DNA of 64,000 nt from Actinomyces dentalis DSM 19115 (GTDB lineage: Bacteria; Actinomycetota; Actinomycetes; Actinomycetales; Actinomycetaceae), in NCBI RefSeq assembly GCF_000429225.1, contig NZ_AUBL01000003.1, forward strand, positions 1 to 64,000. The letters are read 5' to 3'. The notes under the pieces are model-generated. The model was not told where the DNA came from. It was given only the letters and a program-made list of their open reading frames with translations, and ran no database searches. Positions within the stretch are counted from its first letter, which is position 1. Each line of letters starts with the position of its first letter. This document shows positions 57,004 through 64,000 of this stretch, in pieces. The translations under genes and the position numbers were made by a program.

Positions 57004-58350
57004 TCAGATGGTGTGGACGCCCGCGCCGCCCCTGAAGATCTCGATGATCTCCGCGATCTTCCTGGTGAGCTCCTCGGTGACGATGCTCTCCCGCGCCTCG
57101 TTGCGGATCCTGCGGACGAAATCGGCCAGCTCGTCCCGGATGCCGTCGCCCTCGAACTGGTAGAAGTAGCGGCGGTTGTCCCGCGGATCCTCCTTGCGGA
57201 TCTCGAAGTAGTCCATCTTCCACCACGGCGCCGGGGCGTAGACGTACCCCCTGGTGCCGGCCACGACGAGGTCGCCCTCGGCCTTGACGCCGCCCCCGGC
57301 TTTGAGGGTCGCCTCGGCGCGCGGGTACCTCATGATGATCTTCGTGTACTGGTCGACGTGCGAGGCCTCGTCGAACGAGGCGATGAAGGACAGGTCCACC
57401 GGGTCGTGGCCGAGGATGTCCAGGGCGGGCAGCAGCACGTACGGCCCCCAGTCCGTCATCGCCCCCGCCCCCTCGCGCCGGTCGCCGGACCAGCTCGGGC
57501 GCACGTGCAGGCTCGTGCAGGTCGCCTCGACGCTCTTCACCTCGCCGATGACCCCGCCCTTGAGCAGGAGCTTCATCCGCTGGAAGGCCAGGGAGTACGC
57601 GGTCTTCAACGCCTCGGCGAAGACCAGGCCCCGGTCCCGGGCGAGGTCGAGCAGTTCGGCCGCGTCGCCCGCGTCCAACGCGACCGGGGTCTCGCACAGC
57701 ACGTGGACCCCGTGCTCCAGCGCCTTCTTCGCGACCAGTGAACGTTTGCGCGGCGAGACCACCGCGTACACCGCGTCCACGGCCGGGAGGAGCTCCTCGA
57801 GGTCGGCCGCCTCCTCGACCGGGGATTCGCCCCCCCTCCCCGCCGTCCCGGACGGCCCCCGGTCGGCGTCGAGGCACATCGTCACGCGCAGTCCGCCCAC
57901 GTGGCCGCACTCCTCCAGGAGGCGGTCGAGCGATGTCCCGTCCCCCACGACGCCCAGGCGCAGGTCGTGGCCGCCGCTGCGCAACTCGGTGCTCGAGATC
58001 CCCCGGGTCCGCGGCAGGTAGACGACCTTGCAGAACTCCGAGAGGTAGTCGAACCTGCCCGCCCAGTCGTCGCCGATGGCGAAGACGTCGACGCCGTAGC
58101 GCCTGATGTCGTCGATCTTCTGCCCCTCGTACTCCTCGATGATCACCTCGTCGGCCAGGCCCGTGGCCTTGACGGCCTCGACCCGCTCATTGAGGGACTG
58201 GCGCACGAGGAGCTTGCCCCGCATCTTGTCGAACCCCTCGGTGGTGACGCCCACGATGAGGCGGTCCCCCAGGGCGCGCGCGTTGCGCAGGAGGTTGATG
58301 TGTCCGCGGTGCAGGAGATCGTACGTGCCGTACGTGATGACGGTGACCAT
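57004..58350 (-). CDS. Cytidylyltransferase fused to a Gfo/Idh/MocA-type oxidoreductase
   Basis: A 448-residue two-domain protein. Residues 1-132 are a TagD-like glycerol-phosphate cytidylyltransferase (ITYGTYDLLHRGHINLLRNA with the HxGH CTP site, GDDWAGRFDYL and the closing RTRGISSTEL). Residues 137-448 form an oxidoreductase: Rossmann start LRLGVVGDGTSLDRLL, LCETPVALDAGDAAE and a C-terminal half with EGDLVVAGTRGYVYAPAPWW. In the Gfo/Idh motif EKP the Lys position reads CETP, so the catalytic Lys is Thr or shifted. ATG 58350 is preceded by GGAAAG; a TTG 12 bases earlier is rejected. A CDP-linked polyol or modified glycerol made in one polypeptide is the likely theme. It precedes the aminotransferase gene in the same direction. 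Confidence 0.85.
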   Translation of the reverse strand: MVTVITYGTYDLLHRGHINLLRNARALGDRLIVGVTTEGFDKMRGKLLVRQSLNERVEAVKATGLADEVIIEEYEGQKIDDIRRYGVDVFAIGDDWAGRFDYLSEFCKVVYLPRTRGISSTELRSGGHDLRLGVVGDGTSLDRLLEECGHVGGLRVTMCLDADRGPSGTAGRGGESPVEEAADLEELLPAVDAVYAVVSPRKRSLVAKKALEHGVHVLCETPVALDAGDAAELLDLARDRGLVFAEALKTAYSLAFQRMKLLLKGGVIGEVKSVEATCTSLHVRPSWSGDRREGAGAMTDWGPYVLLPALDILGHDPVDLSFIASFDEASHVDQYTKIIMRYPRAEATLKAGGGVKAEGDLVVAGTRGYVYAPAPWWKMDYFEIRKEDPRDNRRYFYQFEGDGIRDELADFVRRIRNEARESIVTEELTRKIAEIIEIFRGGAGVHTI

Positions 58351-58774
58351 TATTCTTTCCAATCGGGCGGAGTCGGGATCTTCGTGGCTCAGGGCTCATC
58401 CGGATGCGCCCGGCGATCGGCGGCACACCGACGCCGGACCCCTCGGGCCCCTCGATCCACCGCGTGAACGGCCTTGACGCGGTCATGGTACTCGTGCGCC
58501 GCCCAAGAGGCTCGCCGCCGCGACCGGACCCCGGCGCCGCCCGCCGCGGGCGTGCGCCCGGAGCGCCGGCGATGTCCAGGCCACTGGATCGCCCCCGCGG
58601 AGCCCGCGTTGCACTCCCGGTCAACACGCCGAGAACCCGGGGCACCGGGCAACCGGCCGCAGGCTTTGCCGCCCCCTGGCCGGAGGCCGGGCGCCGTCGT
58701 ATGCTTCCGGGTGCTGGCTTCCCCCTTCAGCCCTAGGCCGATCAGGGCTCCATTGACGTCAGAGTGAGGCTTCA
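58351..58774. other. Divergent intergenic region in the glycan cluster
   Basis: A 424-bp region with no gene-like frame. TATGCT at 58700-58705 could be a -10 for the rightward glycosyltransferase, without a clear -35. ATTGAC occurs twice near the right end (58752 and 58774), the second including the TTG start. Nothing else was recognised. Confidence 0.35.
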
Positions 58775-59782
58775 TTGACTTTCATCAGCATTATCATCCC
58801 GGTGTACAATGCGGAGGAATTTCTGGACTCCTGCCTGACAAGCATTATCGGACAGACCCACGATGACTGGGAAGTCATCGTCGTGGACGACGGCTCGTCC
58901 GACCGGTCTCCCGAGATATGTGACGGGTACGCCGCCCAGGACCCGCGGTTCCGCGTCGTCCACCAGGACAACGCCGGGACGAGTGCGGCGCGCAACGCCG
59001 GTATCGCCATCGCCGAGGGCGACTACATCACCTTCATGGACAATGACGACTGGTGGCTGGACTCGACGTGCCTCGCCAAGGTCGTCGCCTCTCTGGTCGA
59101 GCGGCCCGTGGACCTGTTGTGGCACATGAGCTGCCGGTCGAACTTCGACGGCACGCAGATTCAGGACACCGAATCGACCGCCCTGGCTCGACGCGTCGCC
59201 GAGTTGCCAGTCGGAGATGCGATCCGCCTCATCATCGATAGCGGGATGACGACGAGCGCCGTGTGGACCAAAGTGGTGCGTCGCCGCCTGCTGGCAGAGC
59301 ATGGCATCGTCTTCCCCACGGGGATGCGCAACGAGGACACGGAGTGGAGCGCCAAGGTCCTGGCCCATTGCGCGTCCGTCGGCTGGTTCGACGAACGCTT
59401 CTACGTGTATCGCATGGGGCATCCCTATGCGCAGACCTCGCACAGGCTCGCGCCTTCGTCGGTCATTGATCTGGAGAAGATCCTGCGCGAGAACCTCACT
59501 CTGGCAGAAACACTGCCCGGTGATCGTTGCGCCGCGCTCAAGGCATTCTTGGCGTACCCGTTCATCGTCTGGGTCGGTCAGGCGTCCGCGCTGAAACTGC
59601 TCAAGGAGCACGACGTCGCGCGACGGGAACTGCTCTCCCAACTGGGCCCGGTCACGGGCTTCAGCCGCGACTCGACCGCCCGCGCGGTGAGTATCGCGTG
59701 CCGCGTCCTGGGTGCCCGGAATACTGCGCGTCTGCTGGGGCTGGCCTTCAGGAGGAAGCACCCCCAGCACACAGCCGCCTGA
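58775..59782 (+). CDS. Family 2 glycosyltransferase
   Basis: A 335-residue cytoplasmic GT-A enzyme. It has the textbook opening ISIIIPVYNAEEFLDSCLTS, then VIVVDDGSSDRSPEI, NAGTSAARNAGIAIAEGDYI and the DxD-like FMDNDDW near residue 91. NEDTEWSAKVLAHC near 190 is the usual acceptor-site acid. The C-terminal region carries an amphipathic helix and the basic end RRKHPQ. The start is TTG 58775, with GAGTGAGG seven bases upstream, the only candidate that keeps the N-terminal strand. The sugar donor cannot be read. It sits alone, convergent with licD. Confidence 0.85.
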   Translation: MTFISIIIPVYNAEEFLDSCLTSIIGQTHDDWEVIVVDDGSSDRSPEICDGYAAQDPRFRVVHQDNAGTSAARNAGIAIAEGDYITFMDNDDWWLDSTCLAKVVASLVERPVDLLWHMSCRSNFDGTQIQDTESTALARRVAELPVGDAIRLIIDSGMTTSAVWTKVVRRRLLAEHGIVFPTGMRNEDTEWSAKVLAHCASVGWFDERFYVYRMGHPYAQTSHRLAPSSVIDLEKILRENLTLAETLPGDRCAALKAFLAYPFIVWVGQASALKLLKEHDVARRELLSQLGPVTGFSRDSTARAVSIACRVLGARNTARLLGLAFRRKHPQHTAA

Positions 59783-59831
59783 GCGGAAGCGGATCGGATC
59801 CGTCGCCGCGGGCCGCGGACGGGCCCCGGCA

Positions 59832-60716
59832 TCAGCTCCGGGGGGCGTGGGGCCCCAGGATCACCGTCGACGCCTCGTGGTTGACCCGCTGGTCCTCCGG
59901 CGGCAACTGCATGTAGTCGCCGTAGTGGCGGGTCAGGATGGTGTCGAAGTCCCGGGCGGTCATGACGGTGGTGTCCTCGAAGGGGACGCGCTGGGCGGGG
60001 AACAGTTCGTCCAGTGAGGCCGACCAGTGCGCAGGATCCCGGGTCGAGAAGTCCCCCAGTCTCGTCGATCCGCTCCCCTCGTAGCGACGGGCGGCGCGCT
60101 CCCAGCGCCTTTCGAGGGTGATCGGCTTGACGCGGGCGGCGCGCAGCCCCCAGTGGATCAGGTGCATGATGGCGCCGGCGAGCTGCTTGACGGGGAAGGG
60201 CAGATCGACCTCGGGGGTCGGGGTCCCGTGGAGGAACAGCAGACGCCCCCACAGCCACGTCGACCGGGCCTGGCGGGAGAAGGCGGACGGGTCCTCGGGG
60301 ATCGGGTCGAGCGGGAAGAGGTCGATGCCGATGGGAATGGGGAATTTTCGGTTCCTGGCCACCTTCGGGGTGAAGGTCGACCCTACCAGCCCCAGGATGC
60401 CGAAGGTTTTGGGGTAGTCGGGGTGCGACCGCGAACTGAGGACCTCGAACTCGGGCGGCAGGATCGCCGGCGCCTCGGCGAGGAAGCGCTCGTAGTCCCC
60501 ACGAGGCATATACACGTCGATGTCGTCGTCCCAGGGGATGAATCCCTTGTGCCTCGCGGCGCCGATCGCGGTCCCGCCGCACACGACGTAGGAGATTCCC
60601 AGCTGCTCGCACACGGCGTCCAGCTCCCGGAGAATCATGAGGAGCGCCGCGTGGATCTTATTCAGCAGCTCGGGGTCGGTCGTGTCCTGAGGATCTTTTT
60701 GTTGCGAGTCACTCAT
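59832..60716 (-). CDS. LicD-family phosphotransferase
   Basis: A 294-residue nucleotidyltransferase-fold protein that transfers phosphocholine or a similar CDP-activated group to glycans. The LicD signature VCGGTAIGAARHKGFIPWDD is near residues 44-63, followed by DIDVYMPRGDYERF. LEVLSSRSHPDYPKTFG-like text (EVLSSRSHPDYPKTFG) and PIGIDLFPLDPIPED also match the family. ATG 60716 is preceded by AAGGA. It is the last gene of an operon after the LicB-like permease and the LicC/LicA-derived gene, an order close to lic loci of Streptococcus and Haemophilus. Actual substrate (choline, ethanolamine, aminopolyol) is not readable. Confidence 0.88.
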   Translation of the reverse strand: MSDSQQKDPQDTTDPELLNKIHAALLMILRELDAVCEQLGISYVVCGGTAIGAARHKGFIPWDDDIDVYMPRGDYERFLAEAPAILPPEFEVLSSRSHPDYPKTFGILGLVGSTFTPKVARNRKFPIPIGIDLFPLDPIPEDPSAFSRQARSTWLWGRLLFLHGTPTPEVDLPFPVKQLAGAIMHLIHWGLRAARVKPITLERRWERAARRYEGSGSTRLGDFSTRDPAHWSASLDELFPAQRVPFEDTTVMTARDFDTILTRHYGDYMQLPPEDQRVNHEASTVILGPHAPRS

Positions 60717-60775
60717 GGCGGTCCTTCGCACGGAGGCGTACCTATCGCGGGCATACTACTCGTAGTCGAGGCGGG

Positions 60776-61771
60776 TCATGCTGCGGTTACGCCGCCGTCG
60801 CCGTCAGGACTGGCGCCGAGCCCGCCGTCAACGCCGGCCCGCCTCCGACCGCGCAGTGGTCGCAGGTCCTCCCAGCGGGGGGTCGCCGCGAGCACCGTGC
60901 CCGTGAGGATGACGACGCAGCACCCCACCTGGAGCGGGCTCGGCGCGGTGCGCAGCAGGATCAGGGCGAAGACGACGGCCCAAGCGGAGTAGGAGATGTT
61001 GAGCGCCATGCCCCGGGAGGCCCCGATGGTGCCGATCGCCTTGTAGTAGAACAGGTAGGAGGCGGTCCCGGCCAGGGCGGCCAGGGCGATGACGCCGGTG
61101 GCGGGGGTCGGCACGGCCCGGGCGGCGAAGCCGAGGGCCCCCGAGACCGGTGCGACGACGACGAGGTAGGTCAGTCCCGACGTGGTCTGCCGGATGTGCA
61201 GGGCGGTCTCGTTGTCCACCTTGTCGTCCCTCATGCCCCAGGCCAGGACGACGGCCTCCGAGCCCCAGCCGAAGACGCAGCCGAGCGCCGCGAGCACGCC
61301 CACGAGCGCGGAGCCGCGCGTCTGCTCGGCGGAGGAGGACCAGCCGATGAGCACAATGGCGCTCAGGGCGACCAGGAGGGCGGCGATCTGGCGGGGCCGC
61401 ATCCGCTCGCCCAGCAGGAGGAGGGCCAGCAGGGTCCCCACGGCGGGGTAGAAGGTGGAGATGATCGCGGTGTACCCGGGGCCGATGTTATTGATGGCGA
61501 TGAGGTAGCCGGTCATGCCGACCGGTCCGCCGAGCAGGGCCCCGACCACGACGGCCAGGCCCGAGCGCGTCCTGATCGCGGCCAGGGTGTCGCCCAGGCG
61601 CCCCCGCACCGTCATGTACACCAGGAGGATGAGGGCGCAGACGGCGTCGTGGAGCGCGGCACTGGCCAGGGAGGCCTGTCCCGCGCCGAGGAAGGGCGCC
61701 AGTGCCAGGGCCATGCCGAGCACAACCGTGTCCAGGCCCCACAGGGCTCCGGAGAAGATGCCGTACCTCAT
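60776..61771 (-). CDS. LicB-like DMT-superfamily permease
   Basis: A 331-residue protein with ten hydrophobic segments in two EamA halves. It opens MRYGIFSGALWGLDTVVLGM and has YTAIISTFYPAVGTLLALLL and NISYSAWAVVFALILLR, typical of choline permease LicB and its relatives. ATG 61771 overlaps the stop of the upstream gene (ATGA), fixing the start. A 25-residue Gly/Asp tail ends the protein. In lic loci LicB imports choline for LicA; here the kinase seems damaged (see neighbouring gene), so the imported substrate may go elsewhere. Assignment to LicB rests on context plus fold, and another metabolite transporter is possible. Confidence 0.8.
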   Translation of the reverse strand: MRYGIFSGALWGLDTVVLGMALALAPFLGAGQASLASAALHDAVCALILLVYMTVRGRLGDTLAAIRTRSGLAVVVGALLGGPVGMTGYLIAINNIGPGYTAIISTFYPAVGTLLALLLLGERMRPRQIAALLVALSAIVLIGWSSSAEQTRGSALVGVLAALGCVFGWGSEAVVLAWGMRDDKVDNETALHIRQTTSGLTYLVVVAPVSGALGFAARAVPTPATGVIALAALAGTASYLFYYKAIGTIGASRGMALNISYSAWAVVFALILLRTAPSPLQVGCCVVILTGTVLAATPRWEDLRPLRGRRRAGVDGGLGASPDGDGGVTAA

Positions 61772-62754
61772 GCCCGGGCCCCCTTCGCGGTCGCGCGGGC
61801 GGCCGACTCGTACTCGGCCAGCAGACGATCGACGTGGTCCGCGGCGTGGCGGTAGTAGATGAACAGCCACTCGCCGACGAGCTCCAGGGAGGCGGTCTCG
61901 GCCCGCCGGTCGATGATCTTGTCGGTGCCGATGCCCGGATGCCGGTAGACGTACTCCCGGTCGTCGACGGCGAAGTGGCAGAACGGGTTGGTGATGCCCT
62001 GCTTGAGGGGGTAGAAGTCGTGGATCTGAGACTTGGCGCAGCCCAGGGCCGAGGAGATGATGCCGATCACCTTCGAGTCGACGTTCTCCATGAGCATCGG
62101 GTCGAAGCCCCTGATCTCGTCGACGGAGTCGAACTCGTTGATCACCCCCGCCGGGTAGCGCCGGATGACCATGTCGAGCTCCTTGACGTGGTCGAGGTAG
62201 ATCGACTCCCGCAGCAGGGGGGCGGTGCGGGGCAGGTCGTAGACCTCCTCCGGGATCCGGGTGAAGGCGGCGGAGAAGGCCCGGTCGAAGTAGGCGTGGC
62301 CGAGCATGATCCAGGCGTCGCGCCCTCCGATGGTCGCGCCGAACTGCTCGGCCAGGTGGAAGAAGTACTCCTTCTTGCAGCCCACCACCACGGCGACGTC
62401 AGTGATGCCCGCCTCGTGGAGCTGGCGGATCTGGCACTCGATGAGGGTCTCACCGCGCACGCGCAGGGTCCCCTTGGGGTGCTCGTAGGAGATGGGGGCG
62501 AAGCGCTCGGACAGGCTCGCAACCATGATGACGGCGTTGTTCACGCGGTACGGCTCCGTCGCCTCCAGGCCGGCGTCCGTGATGCGCCGCCGGCCGACGA
62601 CGCAGCCGCGGGCCTCGAGCTCGCGCACGGCGGCGTTGACGCTTCCCAGGGACATGCCCGTGGCCTCGTGGAGCCGGCACTGGGTGAGGGGCTCGTCGGC
62701 GCGCGCGAGCGCGTGGAGGACGTCGAACTGGGACTGGGTGAGAGAAGTGGGCAT
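61768..62754 (-). CDS. Winged-helix/LicC/LicA fusion protein with two apparent internal deletions
   Basis: A 328-residue protein. Residues 1-60 are a MarR-like winged helix (LTQSQFDVLHALARADEPLT, GSVNAAVRELEARGCV). Residues 70-115 start a LicC-type cytidylyltransferase (NNAVIMVASLSERFAP, HPKGTLRVRGETLIECQIRQ, VAVVVGCKKEYF). After FGATI the text jumps to GGRDAWIMLGHAYFDRAFSA and DSVDEIRGFDP. It then continues into the LicA choline-kinase N-terminus (SSALGCAKSQIHDFYPLKQG, REYVYRHPGIGTDKIIDRRA) but stops after about 50 more residues ending in a tail helix. Full fusions known to me are near 600 residues. So the CTP/metal part of LicC and most of the kinase appear missing, and the AAG of the nucleotide loop reads VAS. 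It may be catalytically dead and retained as a regulator. AATGGT lies six bases before the ATG. Confidence 0.7.
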   Translation of the reverse strand: MPTSLTQSQFDVLHALARADEPLTQCRLHEATGMSLGSVNAAVRELEARGCVVGRRRITDAGLEATEPYRVNNAVIMVASLSERFAPISYEHPKGTLRVRGETLIECQIRQLHEAGITDVAVVVGCKKEYFFHLAEQFGATIGGRDAWIMLGHAYFDRAFSAAFTRIPEEVYDLPRTAPLLRESIYLDHVKELDMVIRRYPAGVINEFDSVDEIRGFDPMLMENVDSKVIGIISSALGCAKSQIHDFYPLKQGITNPFCHFAVDDREYVYRHPGIGTDKIIDRRAETASLELVGEWLFIYYRHAADHVDRLLAEYESAARATAKGARA

Positions 62755-63119
62755 CGGTCCACCATTCGTTCGTCGAGGTCGAAGTGCCGGCGTGCGTTCG
62801 AATGTAGCCGGTGGCCGGGAGGCGCGAGCGCCGAGGAGGTGTCGTCTTCCTCTCGGCGCTCGCCCCAGGGTGTCGGCGAGGCCGGAGGCGGATTGTCCGA
62901 TGTCCGGTGTTCTCGGGGTGCCGGCGTGGCGGGGCGCGGCCGATCCGCGGGATGGACGCTGGGCGTGGCGCGCCCCGGGACGTTCCTCGAGAACTGGCGC
63001 GACAGGCCGGTCGTGATGGATGATGGCGCCGGCCCCGGGGCGGGGCTCGACTCTCAACACCACCCGTCGTCCCCGCAGTACCGTCGGCGCCCACCAGGCC
63101 CTACCCAGTCAGGTTTTTG
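62755..63119. other. Divergent intergenic region between licC-like gene and flippase
   Basis: 365 bp without a gene-like frame in either direction. AATGGT, the possible leaderless -10 of the left gene, lies at 62761-62766 on the reverse strand. The end reads AGGTTTTTG directly before ATG 63120, where AGG could be a weak ribosome site. No repeat or operator stands out. Confidence 0.35.
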
Positions 63120-64000
63120 ATGACTCCACCAGATCCCTCAGTCGGGTCTTCCGATCAGCCCGAGCAGCTCCCGCTGCGGACCAACATCATCTGGAGCTCG
63201 ACGGGCTCCTTGACCAAGACGATGTGCAACTGGCTCATCACCATCGCCGCGGTCCGCCTCTCGTCGGGTTTCGACACCGCCGGCGTTCTCGCGCTCGCCA
63301 TGTCCATCTCCAACCTCGTCGTCCCGATCGCCGAGTACCGCCTGCGCACCGTGCAGGTCACCGACGTCCGAGGAGAGCACACCGCGCGGCAGTATCTCGG
63401 CATGAGGGTCCTGTCCTCCGCGGCGGCGATGATCATCGGCGCGGTCTACACGCTCGTCACCAGCAAGCTGAGCCTGTTCCTCGTCATCACCGTCTACTGC
63501 GCCTCGCAGGTCATCGCCACCTTCCTCGAGGGGTTCCACGCGACGGAGCAGAGGCACATGCGGATGGACTACATCGGCATCTCCTACCTCCTCCAGGGCG
63601 GTGGCGGGCTCATCGCCTTCATCGTCGGCATCTCTCTTCTCGACTCGCTCCTGGCAGCGGTCAGCCTGCTCACGCTCATCACCCTCGTGATCGCCGTCGC
63701 CTACGACATCCCCCGCGCGCGGCGGTTCGGCAGCATCCGCCCGGTGATCGACTGGAGGGACGCGGGACTGACCTTCGCCAGGCTCTTCCCCCTCGCCATG
63801 GTCACCGCCGCGCTCAGCGTCGTGACCCTGGTGCCCCGCCAATACCTCGACACGCATCTCGGCTCCAAGGCCCTCGGGATCTACGCCTCGGTCGCCGTCC
63901 CCGCCGTCATCATCCAGGCGAGCGCCGCGTACATCTACACGCCGATCCTCGGCCGCCTCATCGAGCTTCTGACCACCCGGAAGCGCAAGGCCCTCACGCT
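63120..64000 (+). CDS. Polysaccharide flippase (Wzx-like), truncated by the window end
   Basis: An open frame from ATG 63120 to the right edge, 293 codons seen, no stop. After a 20-residue polar tail there are at least seven hydrophobic segments: ITIAAVRLSS, LALAMSISNLVVPIAEYRL, LSSAAAMIIGAVYTLVTSKL, LFLVITVYCASQVIATFLEG, GGGLIAFIVGISLLDSLLAA, LITLVIAVAY and AMVTAALSVVTLVPRQYLDT. The last of these is followed by LGIYASVAVPAVIIQASAAY, a pattern typical of the MATE/MOP flippase family. It would export lipid-linked repeat units for the glycan encoded here. The shadow frames on the reverse strand over this region are not genes. Confidence 0.85.
   Translation, partial: MTPPDPSVGSSDQPEQLPLRTNIIWSSTGSLTKTMCNWLITIAAVRLSSGFDTAGVLALAMSISNLVVPIAEYRLRTVQVTDVRGEHTARQYLGMRVLSSAAAMIIGAVYTLVTSKLSLFLVITVYCASQVIATFLEGFHATEQRHMRMDYIGISYLLQGGGGLIAFIVGISLLDSLLAAVSLLTLITLVIAVAYDIPRARRFGSIRPVIDWRDAGLTFARLFPLAMVTAALSVVTLVPRQYLDTHLGSKALGIYASVAVPAVIIQASAAYIYTPILGRLIELLTTRKRKALT

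Noticed and set aside
57004-58362. TTG start 12 bases before ATG 58350 of the fused cytidylyltransferase
   Set aside because: ATG 58350 gives the canonical TagD N-terminus and is preceded by GGAAAG; the TTG overlaps that ribosome site.

Overview
The window is 64 kb of very GC-rich, gene-dense DNA from an actinobacterium. The gene order secA, comFC, hpf, lpqB-mtrB-mtrA, DUF3499, Zn-peptidase-like gene, whiB2, manA follows the conserved actinobacterial secA1-mtrAB-whiB2-manA neighbourhood known from Mycobacterium. The absence of mycolate genes, the long low-complexity linkers, and the DUF6912 and TIGR03089 genes point to the Actinomycetaceae (Actinomyces-like). This is inferred from gene content, not from a marker phylogeny.

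Layout. (1) 1-2293: a visibly lower-GC accessory module with a truncated gene end at the window edge, a CHAT (caspase-fold) protease whose 5' end is unclear, a small zinc-ribbon protein and a membrane protein. (2) 2989-5679: uppP, convergent with an OmpA-family lipoprotein. (3) 6063-15127: three large paralogous TPR proteins in tandem. The first is a complete STAND NTPase-TPR protein. The second and third form a 2.8-kb tandem duplication and both lack the NTPase domain. (4) 15127-16013: an intact hicAB toxin-antitoxin pair preceded by a broken duplicate of itself. (5) 16160-20970: sbcD-sbcC. (6) 21078-27784: DUF6912, a P-loop (CpaE/TadZ-like) ATPase with a SAF-domain partner, an excisionase-type HTH protein, a LysM protein and an Rv3235-family protein. 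(7) 27907-37349: the secA, comFC, hpf and lpqB-mtrB-mtrA core. (8) 37509-44895: a MoxR/DUF58/DUF4129/DUF4350 operon flanked by membrane-domain, SpoIIM and RDD genes. (9) 44943-54580: DUF3499, Zn-peptidase-like protein, DUF5719, a giant glycosyltransferase, whiB2, TIGR03089 and manA. (10) 54667-64000: a surface-glycan cluster with rmlA, an aminotransferase, a cytidylyltransferase-Gfo/Idh fusion, a GT2 glycosyltransferase, and a lic-like operon (LicC/LicA-derived protein, LicB-like DMT permease, LicD). A polysaccharide flippase runs off the right edge.

The genes cooperate in recognisable units. SbcCD does DNA end processing. MtrAB-LpqB does envelope signalling. UppP and ManA feed lipid-carrier and mannose metabolism, and RmlA makes dTDP-glucose. 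The lic-like genes and the CDP-transferase fusion probably decorate a cell-wall glycan with a phospho-linked small alcohol such as phosphocholine, an aminopolyol phosphate or similar.

The most unusual observations are: loss of the NTPase in two tandem STAND-TPR paralogues; a LicC-LicA fusion that seems to have lost two internal blocks in frame; the cytidylyltransferase-Gfo/Idh fusion next to a class V aminotransferase; a recurrent leaderless-promoter signature (NANNNT, six bases, start codon); a 20-bp repeat/hairpin element present at two gene ends; and a near-perfect 28-bp palindrome directly upstream of a textbook whiB2 promoter. No tRNA, rRNA, CRISPR array or complete insertion sequence was recognised.
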